NCBI RefSeq assembly: GCF_007991635.1
Contig: NZ_BJYS01000009.1
Location: 62,001-126,000, forward strand
DNA from: Adhaeribacter aerolatus
GTDB lineage: Bacteria; Bacteroidota; Bacteroidia; Cytophagales; Hymenobacteraceae
Length of the DNA: 64,000 nucleotides
Direction of reading: 5' to 3'
Shown: positions 37,384 through 46,385 of the stretch, piece after piece
Position numbering within the stretch: the stretch's first letter is position 1
Layout: every line of letters starts with the position of its first letter
Made by a program: the position numbers and the translations under genes
Notes under the pieces: model-generated
Databases searched by the model: none
Told to the model about the DNA's origin: nothing
The model's input: only the letters and a program-made list of their open reading frames with translations

Positions 37384-38715
37384 TTAGTAGTTTTGTTTAT
37401 CGTCAAAGTCATCGATAAGCAAACCTTTGGTACGATCTAAAATCTTTTTAAAGAAATCGCCCCCACCAGAGCTTTGTTTATCTTTATTAGTCGGTACTAT
37501 CCGCTGTTCGTTCGTGCGGGTCTCGCTGTGCTTAATCTCGGTATAGCGGGTTAAGCGATCGTCCAGCGAACGGTAACCCGACAATACCAGTCCCACCGTA
37601 GTAGCATACATCGGGCTTTTTACCGCATCAATTTTGCTTTTGCCCAAATGCTCGTTCGGGTAGCCGATACGGGCATCCAAACCAGTTAAATATTCTACCA
37701 ACTGTACTAAATTCTGTAATTGCGAACCGCCACCTGTAACCACTATACCCGCGGTCAGGCTGTTGGCGTATCCGCTTCTAACAATTTCTGAGTAAACTAG
37801 TTCAACAATTTCTTCCATTCTTGCCTCGATAATATAAGCAAGATTTTTTAAAGAAATTTCTTTTGGTGTCCGGTCGCGTAAGCCCGGAATCGAAACAATC
37901 TCATTCTCAGAAGCTTCGTCGGCAATCGCCCGGCCAAATTTTACCTTCAATTGTTCGGCCTGGTTTTGCATAACCATGCAACCCTGCTTAATATCGGAAG
38001 TAATTATGTTACCGCCAAATGGCAATACCGCTGCGTGGCGGATTATGTTGTCCTTAAAAATAGCTAAATCGGTGGTACCACCCCCAATATCTATTAAGGC
38101 TACGCCGGCTTCTTTTTCTTCTTCACTCAAAACCGACATGCTGGAGGCCAATGGTTCCAGAATAAGATTCTCGATTTCAAGACCGGCCCGGTTTACGCAC
38201 TTGTTAATATTGTTGATGGCGTTGGATTGGGCCGTGATGATATGGAAGTTACCTTCCAGCCGCACGCCCGACATACCTACCGGATCCACAATACCTTCTT
38301 CATAATCTACTTTGTAATCCTGCGGCATAACGTGAATGATCTCGCTGCCCGGCGGGGTAACCAGGCGATACATATCATTCGTCAGCCGGTTTACATCGTC
38401 AACGGTAATTTCCTGATCGGTAGATGAACGGGTAATACTGCCGTTGTGCTGTAAGCTTTTTATATGCTGACCGGCTATTCCTACGTTTACGACCCCAATG
38501 TTAATCCCCGATTGTTCTTCTGCCTGCTTAATGGCTTTTTTAATAGCATCGACGGTTTTATCGATGTTGCTGACAATGCCCCGCACAACACCTTCGGAAA
38601 CCGCTTTACCCATGCCCAGGATCTCGAGTTTGCCAAACTCGTTCTTACGGCCAACCAACGCACAAATTTTGGTTGTTCCGATATCCAGGCCTACTACAAT
38701 TTTGTCGTTTTGCAT
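37384..38715 (-). CDS. ftsA: Cell division protein FtsA
   Basis: Actin-like ATPase of 443 residues that tethers FtsZ to the membrane. Phosphate loops are visible at VVGLDIGTTKICALVG and IDIGGGTTDLAIF, with GIVVTGGGSQLQ nearer the C-terminus. The end, DFFKKILDRTKGLLIDDF, contains a short amphipathic helix suited to membrane binding. It lies 9 bp after ftsQ and 23 bp before ftsZ. Confidence 0.96.
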   Translation of the reverse strand: MQNDKIVVGLDIGTTKICALVGRKNEFGKLEILGMGKAVSEGVVRGIVSNIDKTVDAIKKAIKQAEEQSGINIGVVNVGIAGQHIKSLQHNGSITRSSTDQEITVDDVNRLTNDMYRLVTPPGSEIIHVMPQDYKVDYEEGIVDPVGMSGVRLEGNFHIITAQSNAINNINKCVNRAGLEIENLILEPLASSMSVLSEEEKEAGVALIDIGGGTTDLAIFKDNIIRHAAVLPFGGNIITSDIKQGCMVMQNQAEQLKVKFGRAIADEASENEIVSIPGLRDRTPKEISLKNLAYIIEARMEEIVELVYSEIVRSGYANSLTAGIVVTGGGSQLQNLVQLVEYLTGLDARIGYPNEHLGKSKIDAVKSPMYATTVGLVLSGYRSLDDRLTRYTEIKHSETRTNEQRIVPTNKDKQSSGGGDFFKKILDRTKGLLIDDFDDKQNY

Positions 38716-38724
38716 ACCTATATT

Positions 38725-39492
38725 TTATTCACAGATGATCTGGTCTTTAAACTCCACGTTCACACGGCGATACCTATCCCATCCCATAGCGGGGAGCACC
38801 TTCCGGTAAAAGATTAAAATCTTTTTAAATTTTTGTTCAATATCTTCTGGCTTCCCAAATTCAATGGTTTCGTTACCAATCTGGGGCAGAAAAGAGATTT
38901 TACCTTTAGCGTCGATATGCATCTGGGCAAGTTGTGCTTTCCAGAAATTATCCTGCTCGATAAATTTCAAGAGCGCAAGATACGATTTACCCGTTGAATC
39001 CTGAAAAAAACCTTTACTAATCGCCGGTAAATTTTCAGCTTTTGTTATCGGAATAACACGGGCTGTAAATCTGTCGGACAACGGTAGAACACTGCCGTTC
39101 TCATCAATGTAAATATCCTTATCAGAATCGGGGTGTACGATTCGGGCAATGGGCCGGTTTTGCTGAATTTTTATGTTTACGTTGCCAGCTAAATCGCGGT
39201 AGACCTCCGCATCCTGCACAAATTTGTGCGATTTGATGCGCCTTTCCAGTTGCTTCAGGTCTATGTCATTGGCATTTAAACCTTCGATTTTACTCGTGCC
39301 GTACTGGGTCAGAATACTTTTTACTTCTCGGTCACTAATAAAGTAATTATTATATTCATTATCAATAGTAATATATATCTTTTCAACTATCCTTTTTTCC
39401 TGACGCTTATTCACAAAAGTCACCAGAAAACCAATCAGGCCAAATAGAGAAATACAAAACAACAAAAAAATGAGTCTACGCTTCCGGTACAT
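38725..39492 (-). CDS. ftsQ: Cell division protein FtsQ/DivIB
   Basis: Bitopic divisome protein of 255 residues. There is one membrane helix near the N-terminus (LIFLLFCISLFGLIGFLVTF), then a periplasmic POTRA-like part (YFISDREVKSILTQYG, LERRIKSHKFVQDAEVYRDL) and a beta-domain. It links FtsW/FtsI with FtsL and other divisome proteins. It overlaps the end of murC by 17 bp, so translation is coupled. Sequence identity in this family is low; assignment relies on position and topology. Confidence 0.9.
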   Translation of the reverse strand: MYRKRRLIFLLFCISLFGLIGFLVTFVNKRQEKRIVEKIYITIDNEYNNYFISDREVKSILTQYGTSKIEGLNANDIDLKQLERRIKSHKFVQDAEVYRDLAGNVNIKIQQNRPIARIVHPDSDKDIYIDENGSVLPLSDRFTARVIPITKAENLPAISKGFFQDSTGKSYLALLKFIEQDNFWKAQLAQMHIDAKGKISFLPQIGNETIEFGKPEDIEQKFKKILIFYRKVLPAMGWDRYRRVNVEFKDQIICE

Positions 39493-40888
39493 GATTTTGG
39501 CCTCCTAAAATTTGTTTTATGGGCTTCACAAGCGTATCAATATCGCCGGCGCCAACGGTTGCCAGGATATCAATATCGTTATTATTTTTAATACTTTTCA
39601 GTACTTCTTCCTTCGAAATAATATATTTTTTTGGCCCATTTATTTTATCCAGAATAAGTTGCGCTGTAACGCCCGGCAGGGGCTTTTCGCGCGCCGGATA
39701 AATTTCCAGCAACGCAACCTCGTCAACTTGGCTCAAACTTTGTGCAAACTCATCGGCAAAGTCGCGGGTGCGGGTATACAGGTGCGGCTGAAATATTACC
39801 TTCAGCTTTTTGCCCGGATAGAGCGCCTTCAACGACCGGATAAAGGCATCTATTTCGCCGGGATGATGCGCATAATCGTCGATGAAAATGGGTTTGTTAT
39901 TATCCACAATATATTCGAACCGGCGATGTACGCCTTCGTAGGTTTTAACCCCCGCTTTAATTTGCCCGGGTGTTACCCCTACTAATTGTGCCGCAGTGGC
40001 AGCGGCCAGCATATTTTCGACGTTATGAAAGCCCGGCACCCGCAGTTCCAAGTCGGGAATATTGCCCAGGTCGCTTTGTAAAGAAAAAGTAAAGGTTCGA
40101 CCGGCCGCTGTTACGCCTGTAGCGCTTACCTGGGAATTTTCAAATGCATACCGGATTATTTTAACCGATGGGTCAATTTTCGCTACTACCCTGCTATCCA
40201 CCTGCTCATTTAAAATCAAGTATCCGTTGGGCCGGATTTGGCTAATAAAGTCCCCGAAGCTCTTAATTAGTTCCTCTTTATTTCCATAAATATCTAAGTG
40301 ATCGGCATCAGAGGAAGTTACAATAGCGATATCCGGAAACAGGCGTAAGAACGACCGGTCATACTCGTCGGCCTCTACTACCACCGTTTGGGGAGCAGTA
40401 CTATCGGTCGCCAGCACCAGGTTAGAATTAAAATTAACGGCAATGCCACCCAGAAAAGCCGAACAATTTACACCCGCCTGGTGCAGCAAATGGGCCACCA
40501 TAGAAGACGTAGTGGTTTTGCCGTGCGTACCGGCTACGGCCACCGTGTAAGCACTCTGGGTAATCAGCCCTAAAACTTCGGAGCGTTTTTTAATGGTATA
40601 GCCCTGCTCCTGTAAATAATGCCACTCCTGGTGCTCTTTCGGAATAGCCGGGGTTAATATTACCAGCGTGGCTTCTTTATTTTCTATTACCTCCGCCGGA
40701 ATATTTTTTATATCGTCGTCGTAATGAATCTGAATACCTTCCGCTGAAAGCGTCTGCGTTAAGGGCGTTTCGGTTTTATCGTAACCCCAAACCGGATAGC
40801 CCTGCGACCGGAACCAGCGGGCAATGGCGCTCATGCCAATTCCACCAATTCCGAGGAAATAAATATATTTATAGGCTTCTAGTTTCAA
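39476..40888 (-). CDS. murC: UDP-N-acetylmuramate-L-alanine ligase
   Basis: Mur ligase of 470 residues that adds L-Ala to UDP-MurNAc. The N-terminal UDP-binding motif is FLGIGGIGMSAIARW and the ATP loop is AGTHGKTTTSSM. Other marks are EADEYDRSFL and DDYAHHPGEI. The start codon is TTG at 40888, which overlaps the murG stop (TTGA). The next in-frame Met is inside the UDP-binding motif, so the TTG is the credible start. The gene overlaps ftsQ by 17 bp. Confidence 0.95.
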   Translation of the reverse strand: MKLEAYKYIYFLGIGGIGMSAIARWFRSQGYPVWGYDKTETPLTQTLSAEGIQIHYDDDIKNIPAEVIENKEATLVILTPAIPKEHQEWHYLQEQGYTIKKRSEVLGLITQSAYTVAVAGTHGKTTTSSMVAHLLHQAGVNCSAFLGGIAVNFNSNLVLATDSTAPQTVVVEADEYDRSFLRLFPDIAIVTSSDADHLDIYGNKEELIKSFGDFISQIRPNGYLILNEQVDSRVVAKIDPSVKIIRYAFENSQVSATGVTAAGRTFTFSLQSDLGNIPDLELRVPGFHNVENMLAAATAAQLVGVTPGQIKAGVKTYEGVHRRFEYIVDNNKPIFIDDYAHHPGEIDAFIRSLKALYPGKKLKVIFQPHLYTRTRDFADEFAQSLSQVDEVALLEIYPAREKPLPGVTAQLILDKINGPKKYIISKEEVLKSIKNNNDIDILATVGAGDIDTLVKPIKQILGGQNHVPEA

Positions 40889-42000
40889 GGCAAAATATTT
40901 AAAAGTTCGTTTACAATAGCCGTAGCCGCCTGGGGCTGGGCTAGTTTCAGAATATTAGCGCTTAGTTGCTTTTGCCGGGCCGCATCGGCCATTAAGGCAA
41001 AAGCCGCAGGGTATAATTCCGTACCGGCTTCATCATCTTTAACCAGCACCGCCGCGTCTTTTTTTACCAAGGCCAAGGCATTTTTCGTTTGGTGGTCTTC
41101 GGCTACGTTTGGCGATGGTACCAGAATAACTGGCTTGCCAACGAGGCACAGTTCCGAAATTGATAGGGCTCCGGCCCGGGAAATAACCACATCGGCGGCA
41201 GCATATGCCAAATCCATGCGCCGGATAAAATCAAAAGCTTTAATATTTAAAGCTCCTATATTATCGGTAGCGGTTTGCGCCTGGTTGTGATAAAATTTAC
41301 CGGTTTGCCAGATTAATCCGTATCCCGCAGCTTTCATTTGAGCCAGACTGGCTTCGGTAGCCTGGTTAATAGTGCGGGCGCCCAGGCTACCGCCAATTAC
41401 CAATATATTCTTGTGGTTTGAGGGCAGGCCGAAATACGTTAAGGCTTCTGCCCGCTTGTCTTCTTTGGCCAGGATATCCTGCCGCACCGGATTGCCGGTT
41501 AAGACTAGTTTGGAAGCCGGGAAGAAACTTTCCATGCCTTCGTAAGCCACGCATATTTTATCTACCCGCTTGGCAAGCAGTTTATTCGTGATGCCCGCGT
41601 AAGAATTCTGTTCCTGGATCAGGCTGGGTACTTTGAGCGAGGTGCCGGCAAACAAGACCGGGGCACTGGCGTAACCACCCACCCCCACCACGGCATCGGG
41701 TTTAAAATCTTTAATAATTTTTTTAGCGGCCCGGATGCTGGAAAAAACCTTAAAAGGGAAAGACAAATTTTCTAAAGTGATGCGCCGCTGCAAACCACTA
41801 ATATTTAAACCCACAATTTTATAACCAGCTTCGGGCACCCGAGTCATTTCCATGCGGCCTTTAGCCCCTACAAATAATATTTCGGCTGTAGGGTTCCGTT
41901 GCTTTATTTCGTTAGCAATAGCTACGGCCGGAAAAATATGCCCGCCCGTGCCACCGCCGCTAATGATAACCCGGTTTATTTTTTTAGTTGCTGGACACAT
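40885..42000 (-). CDS. murG: UDP-GlcNAc:lipid I N-acetylglucosaminyltransferase
   Basis: Peripheral inner-membrane glycosyltransferase of 371 residues that turns lipid I into lipid II. Motifs: ISGGGTGGHIFPAVAIA, GVGGYASAPVL, GGSLGARTIN and, in the donor site, ISRAGALSISELCLVGKPVILVP (split: ISRAGALSISELC and VGKPVILVP). It overlaps ftsW by 17 bp and shares a TTGA junction with murC. Confidence 0.96.
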   Translation of the reverse strand: MCPATKKINRVIISGGGTGGHIFPAVAIANEIKQRNPTAEILFVGAKGRMEMTRVPEAGYKIVGLNISGLQRRITLENLSFPFKVFSSIRAAKKIIKDFKPDAVVGVGGYASAPVLFAGTSLKVPSLIQEQNSYAGITNKLLAKRVDKICVAYEGMESFFPASKLVLTGNPVRQDILAKEDKRAEALTYFGLPSNHKNILVIGGSLGARTINQATEASLAQMKAAGYGLIWQTGKFYHNQAQTATDNIGALNIKAFDFIRRMDLAYAAADVVISRAGALSISELCLVGKPVILVPSPNVAEDHQTKNALALVKKDAAVLVKDDEAGTELYPAAFALMADAARQKQLSANILKLAQPQAATAIVNELLNILP

Positions 42001-43183
42001 GGGCTACCATTTTGGACGAGAAATTGGTTTTGATATTGCCCGGTGTATTGCCTTTGGTTGACGAAGCCGCTAATTCAGCTTCGCTGCGGCTAACGCTGAG
42101 AATAATGCCAATGGAAATACCGGTAAATATCAGGGAGGTTCCACCCATACTGAGCAGCGGCAAAGGCAAACCCGTAATGGGCCCTAAGCCAACGGCCACG
42201 CCCATATTAACCATAGCCTGAATTACTAAACTAAAACTCAAGCCCGCCGAGAGCAGTCCGCCAAAGGCCCCGTAACTCTTCGTAACAGCCACCATCCCTC
42301 GATAAAGAAAGGCCAAATACAGAAAGACTACCAGCACCCCGCCAATCAAACCGTATTCTTCTATAATGATGGCGTAAATAAAGTCGGAGTATGGTAAAGG
42401 TAAAAAGTTACGCTGATCGCTTTTGCCCGGACCTTTCCCAAAAATATCGCCGGTAGCAATGGCAATATAAGACTGCTCTAACTGGAACACCGTCTCGTCT
42501 TTGTCCATAAAGTTCTCGATCCGGCTGATGGCCGTATTCATCCGTTGCCCCAACGCCAGCGACAAAGAACCCGCAATGGCGCCTACCAGAATCTGCATCA
42601 TAATATATTTCATGGGTACCCGGCCAATAAACATGAGCAGCATACAAGTCAGGAATAACAAAAGCCCGGTTGAAATATTCATCAAAGCAATTAAACCGCA
42701 GATTAAGCCCACCCAGAAAAGCATGGGAATAATGGTTTCCTTGATATTATCAATATTGAGCTGGCGTTTGGAGAGCATACTGGCCAAATGCGTGATCAAG
42801 GCCAGTTTGGCTAAGTCGGAAGGCTGGAAAGTTTGTTTGATTACCGGAATGACAATCCAGCGGGAGGCTTCGTTTACGGTAGTACCAAATTTCCAGGCAA
42901 ACAGCAGCAGCGGCACCGATAAAAACAAACCAATTAGCGACAACCGGGAGTAATAGCGGTAATTAATTTTATGGGCAAACCACATAAATATTAGACCTAT
43001 CACAATCAGGCCGGTGTGCTTAAACAAAAAGAATTCGGTATTGCCCTGCCCTTTGCGGTAAGCCAGCGTGCCAATAGCCGAATACACTACCAGAATACTA
43101 ATGAGTGAAAAAGCAATCACAATTCCCCACAAAATCGGATCACCTTTTAAGTTATCCTGCAACCAGCCTTTTACTTTATTCAT
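41984..43183 (-). CDS. ftsW: Septal peptidoglycan polymerase FtsW
   Basis: SEDS-family lipid II polymerase of 399 residues with about ten membrane helices. Characteristic stretches are KINYRYYSRLSLIGL, FQPSDLAKLALI, YIAIATGDIFGKGPGKS and, near the end, GLPLPLLSMGGTSLIF. FtsW polymerises glycan strands at the septum together with its partner transpeptidase, here the PBP encoded at 47849-49954. The C-terminal about 45 residues are a polar tail. It lies 46 bp after murD and overlaps murG. RodA is the other SEDS possibility, but the dcw position favours FtsW. Confidence 0.94.
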   Translation of the reverse strand: MNKVKGWLQDNLKGDPILWGIVIAFSLISILVVYSAIGTLAYRKGQGNTEFFLFKHTGLIVIGLIFMWFAHKINYRYYSRLSLIGLFLSVPLLLFAWKFGTTVNEASRWIVIPVIKQTFQPSDLAKLALITHLASMLSKRQLNIDNIKETIIPMLFWVGLICGLIALMNISTGLLLFLTCMLLMFIGRVPMKYIMMQILVGAIAGSLSLALGQRMNTAISRIENFMDKDETVFQLEQSYIAIATGDIFGKGPGKSDQRNFLPLPYSDFIYAIIIEEYGLIGGVLVVFLYLAFLYRGMVAVTKSYGAFGGLLSAGLSFSLVIQAMVNMGVAVGLGPITGLPLPLLSMGGTSLIFTGISIGIILSVSRSEAELAASSTKGNTPGNIKTNFSSKMVAHVSSN

Positions 43184-43229
43184 AACTTTAGTATATAGTT
43201 GTTAAACTATTATTTTTAATCCCGCTGAA

Positions 43230-44585
43230 TTATTTATTCATCGTATTTTGGTTTAATACCCATTTCTGCACAGCTTCGGCAAAACTGCGGCCCCGGTGTT
43301 CGTAGTTCTGAAACAAATCGAAACTGGCGCAGGCCGGCGACAACAGCACCACATCGCCGGGCTGGGCCAAAGCTTTGGCCTTTTGCACCACCTCGTCTAC
43401 CGATTGCGTTTCTTCAATCACCGGAACCACCTCCCCGAATGCGCGAAACAGCTTCTCGTTTTCTTTACCAAGGCAGATCAGCGCTTTAATTTTTTCTTTG
43501 GCCAACGGTTTCAGGGTTTCGTAATCGTTGCCTTTGTCCACGCCACCGGCAATCCAAATAATTGGTTGCTTAATACCCTCCAGGGCGTACCAAACCGCTT
43601 CCACGTTGGTAGCTTTCGAGTCGTTGATGTAAGTAACGCCGTTCGCTTCGCCAACCGGCTGCAAACGGTGCTCGGCATTTCTAAAAGTTGCCAATCCTTC
43701 TTCAATCCGAAATGCTTCCGCCCCGGCCAGCAAAGCCGCTGTAACCGCTGCCAGCGTATTGTATTGGTTATGCTTGCCAATTAACGGCGAAGCCGACACA
43801 TCTATGCTTTCGGGCTTTCCGGTTATATCCGTTTGGATATTGTTACCGGTAAAGGCAGCTTTTACTCCACCAGACGGCTGTAAGGCAAATGGCACCAGGG
43901 TAGCCTGCGTATTTACTTTTACTAAATGTTCATTTATCAGCGCATCCTCCTGGTTGTAAATAAAAAAATCAGTCGGTTCCATGTTTTGGGTTATGCGCAG
44001 TTTCGATTGCGCGTAATTCCCGATGTTATAGTCGTAGCGGTCCAGGTGATCCGGGGTAATATTCAGCAGAATGGCAATGTGGGCTTTAAACCCGTACATG
44101 GTGTCGAGCTGAAAGCTGCTCAGCTCCACTACGTAATATTCAGCGGTATCTTCAATTACTTTTTCAGCCAGACTCTCGCCGATATTGCCGGCCAGTTCCA
44201 CGTTAAAACCAGCAGTTTTCAGTAAGTGGTAGGTTAAAAGCGTAGTGGTAGTTTTGCCGTTGGTACCGGTAATGCATATAAATTTGGCCTTGGAATAACG
44301 GGCGCCAAACTCAATCTCCGAGATAACCGGAATGCTTTTGGCTTTGGCCAGCTTAATAATTTCGGCTTTATCCGGAATACCCGGACTTTTAATAATTTCG
44401 TCGGCCGCTAAAATCCGTTCAAAGGTGTGCTTTCCTTCTTCAAACGGAATATTTTCATGTTGCAGTTGTTCTTTATAAGCCGGCTTAATGGTACCCATAT
44501 CCGATACAAAAACCGATAGCCCTTTGGCTTTTGCCAAAAGGGCTGCTCCTACTCCGCTCTCGCCGGCTCCCAGTATCGCTATCAT
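43230..44585 (-). CDS. murD: UDP-N-acetylmuramoylalanine-D-glutamate ligase
   Basis: Mur ligase of 451 residues that adds D-Glu to UDP-MurNAc-L-Ala. The start is IAILGAGESGVGAALLAKAKG, the ATP loop is TGTNGKTTTTLLTYHL, and later motifs are LNITPDHLDRYD, INDSKATNVEAVWYAL and LLSPACASFDLFQNYEHRG. The ATG at 44585 directly touches the repeat tract of the inserted element (CTAACGAACA-ATG), so the native leader and ribosome-binding region have been replaced by repeat sequence. Confidence 0.96.
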   Translation of the reverse strand: MIAILGAGESGVGAALLAKAKGLSVFVSDMGTIKPAYKEQLQHENIPFEEGKHTFERILAADEIIKSPGIPDKAEIIKLAKAKSIPVISEIEFGARYSKAKFICITGTNGKTTTTLLTYHLLKTAGFNVELAGNIGESLAEKVIEDTAEYYVVELSSFQLDTMYGFKAHIAILLNITPDHLDRYDYNIGNYAQSKLRITQNMEPTDFFIYNQEDALINEHLVKVNTQATLVPFALQPSGGVKAAFTGNNIQTDITGKPESIDVSASPLIGKHNQYNTLAAVTAALLAGAEAFRIEEGLATFRNAEHRLQPVGEANGVTYINDSKATNVEAVWYALEGIKQPIIWIAGGVDKGNDYETLKPLAKEKIKALICLGKENEKLFRAFGEVVPVIEETQSVDEVVQKAKALAQPGDVVLLSPACASFDLFQNYEHRGRSFAEAVQKWVLNQNTMNK

Positions 44586-44662
44586 TGTTCGTTAGTCGTT
44601 AATCGTTGTTCGTTATTCGATTTGTTTGGGTCGTTGCTCGTTAATCGTTATTAGTTGTTCGG
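44586..44662. repeat. AATAACG-word repeats, murD-proximal arm
   Basis: The main arm is at 44630-44662. Its reverse complement reads CCGAACAACTAATAACG, then ATTAACGAGCAACGAC. It matches the opposite arm at 45036-45075 except for three substitutions and one missing 7-bp unit. A second degenerate block of the same words (44586-44620) continues up to the murD ATG. The arm supplies the last codons (ARTTNND) and the stop of the four-helix-bundle gene. Confidence 0.75.
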
Positions 44663-45024
44663 GCTTTTAAGGATTTGTAATAAATGATAAAGCCATTAAT
44701 CAACTGTTTGCATTTCGTAACTTCTTCTAAACATTTAGTTATTTCATCAATTGAAATATATCCTTGGTCAGAAGCTATATATAACTGTGTTTCTAATTCA
44801 TATAAAGAGCCCCTTGCAACAAAAAAGAATTGAATGGCATCTTTCGAGTATTGACGTCCACACCCTTCAGCAATATTTGAAGGAATAGACACCCCAGCGC
44901 GGCGCATCTGACTTGTTAGTCCAAATATTTCTTCTTTCGGAAACCCCTTTGTTATTTCATAAATTTTATTTGCTAAACTTCTGCTATTCTTCCATACATC
45001 TAAATCAGTATATTGCTTACCCAT
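44641..45024 (-). CDS. Four-helix-bundle protein (23S rRNA IVP / S23 family)
   Basis: Protein of 127 residues matching the four-helix-bundle family first known from intervening sequences in 23S rRNA genes; the Avd protein of diversity-generating retroelements is a relative. Marks: YTDLDVWKNSRSLANKIYEI, GLTSQMRRAGVSIPSNIAEG, and ARGSLYELETQLYIA. Function is unknown in general; nucleic-acid binding is proposed for relatives. It sits alone between mraY and murD, breaking an otherwise dense operon, and is bracketed by inverted AATAACG-word repeats. Its last seven codons (ARTTNND) and stop lie in one of them. Its base composition is more AT-rich than the dcw genes. Confidence 0.9.
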   Translation of the reverse strand: MGKQYTDLDVWKNSRSLANKIYEITKGFPKEEIFGLTSQMRRAGVSIPSNIAEGCGRQYSKDAIQFFFVARGSLYELETQLYIASDQGYISIDEITKCLEEVTKCKQLINGFIIYYKSLKARTTNND

Positions 45025-45035
45025 CTTAATTATTT

Positions 45036-45075
45036 CCGAACAACGAATAACGAATAACGATTAACGAATAACGAC
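45036..45075. repeat. AATAACG-word repeat, mraY-proximal arm
   Basis: A 40-bp arm: CCGAACAACGAATAACG, then AATAACGATTAACG and AATAACGAC. It is inverted relative to 44630-44662. It starts 11 bp outside the four-helix-bundle ATG and ends 3 bp short of the mraY stop codon. The pair with the opposite arm defines a 493-bp insert (44586-45078). Confidence 0.8.
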
Positions 45076-45078
45076 TTC

Positions 45079-46302
45079 TTATCTCAGTTTTAAAGTGGCT
45101 AAGCTTAAAATGGCCAGCATGATGCCTACAATCCAGAACCGGGATACAATTTTGGATTCGTGGTAGCCTACTTTTTGGTAGTGGTGGTGTAGCGGCGACA
45201 TTTTAAAAATGCGGCGGCCTTCGCCGTATTTCTTTTTGGTGTATTTAAAGTAGCTTACCTGCAGCATCACCGATAAATTTTCGACCAGGAAAATGCCGCA
45301 TAAAATGGGAATCAGCAGTTCTTTGCGTACAATTAGCGCCAGCACCGCAATAATGCCGCCAATGGCCAGACTGCCCGTATCGCCCATAAAAACCTGCGCC
45401 GGGTATGAGTTGTACCACAAAAAACCGATACAAGCTCCCACGAAAGCGGTACAAAAAATTACCAGTTCGCCGGAGTTCGGGATAAACATAATATTCAGGT
45501 AATCGGCAATAATGGTGTTACCGGAAATCCAGGCAAAAACCGCCAGCGTTAAACCAATAATAGCCGAAGTGCCGGCTGCGAGGCCATCTAAACCATCAGT
45601 AATATTGGCGCCGTTACTAACGGCGGTTATTATAATGATTACAAAAGGAATGTACAGGAAACAGGCCCATTGCCCGAATATTGGTTCGGCAAACGAAAAC
45701 ATGGTGCAGTAATCCAGCTCATTGTTTTTGCGGAACGGAATACTCGTAATCATCGATTTCACATCGAGGTAAGTAGGTGAAGCATCTACCGCCGACAAAG
45801 CCCCGGTACTGCCGTTTACATATTGCCGTACCACCACATCGTCGCTCACAAACAAGGTATAGCCTACAATCAAACCCAAGCCAATCTGCCCGATGACTTT
45901 AAACCGACCAGCCAAACCTTCTTTATTTTTGCGGAACACCTTGATGTAGTCATCCAGAAAACCAATAATGCCGAGCCAAACCGTAGAAATCAGCATCAGG
46001 ATAATATAAATATTATCGAGGCGGGCAAATAGCAAAGTAGGTACCAGAATGGCCAGCAGAATGATAATGCCGCCCATAGTAGGTGTACCTTTTTTCTCCA
46101 TCTGTCCGGCCAGGCCTAAATCCCGGATGCTCTCACCTACCTGCTTCCGGTGCAACATTTTAATCAGGCGGCCGCCAAATATCATGGCAATCAGCAACGA
46201 TACCAGCGTAGCCATACCTGCCCGAAACGAAATATATTGAAAAACCCCGGCGCCGAAAAAGTCAAAATTTTCTTCGAGGTAATTAAATAAGTAGTAAAGC
46301 AT
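45079..46302 (-). CDS. mraY: Phospho-N-acetylmuramoyl-pentapeptide-transferase
   Basis: Polytopic enzyme of 407 residues that moves phospho-MurNAc-pentapeptide to undecaprenyl phosphate, making lipid I. Motifs: [16 protein letters not shown], the Asp pair in [32 protein letters not shown] and PLHHHYQK. It is longer than the usual ~360 residues because of an extra loop near [15 protein letters not shown], which is common in Bacteroidota. A 83-bp gap separates it from murE. Confidence 0.96.
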   Translation of the reverse strand: MLYYLFNYLEENFDFFGAGVFQYISFRAGMATLVSLLIAMIFGGRLIKMLHRKQVGESIRDLGLAGQMEKKGTPTMGGIIILLAILVPTLLFARLDNIYIILMLISTVWLGIIGFLDDYIKVFRKNKEGLAGRFKVIGQIGLGLIVGYTLFVSDDVVVRQYVNGSTGALSAVDASPTYLDVKSMITSIPFRKNNELDYCTMFSFAEPIFGQWACFLYIPFVIIIITAVSNGANITDGLDGLAAGTSAIIGLTLAVFAWISGNTIIADYLNIMFIPNSGELVIFCTAFVGACIGFLWYNSYPAQVFMGDTGSLAIGGIIAVLALIVRKELLIPILCGIFLVENLSVMLQVSYFKYTKKKYGEGRRIFKMSPLHHHYQKVGYHESKIVSRFWIVGIMLAILSLATLKLR

Positions 46303-46385
46303 TTATTCCCTTTAATGGTTTGAATACCAGGTTTGAGAATATTTCCCAACCTGCAACAAACCCGTATTTAGTTAGTTTTCTGTTC

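Noticed and set aside
44586-45078. Diversity-generating retroelement reading of the four-helix-bundle locus
   Set aside because: The protein is related to Avd, but no reverse transcriptase, template repeat or variable-repeat target lies nearby.
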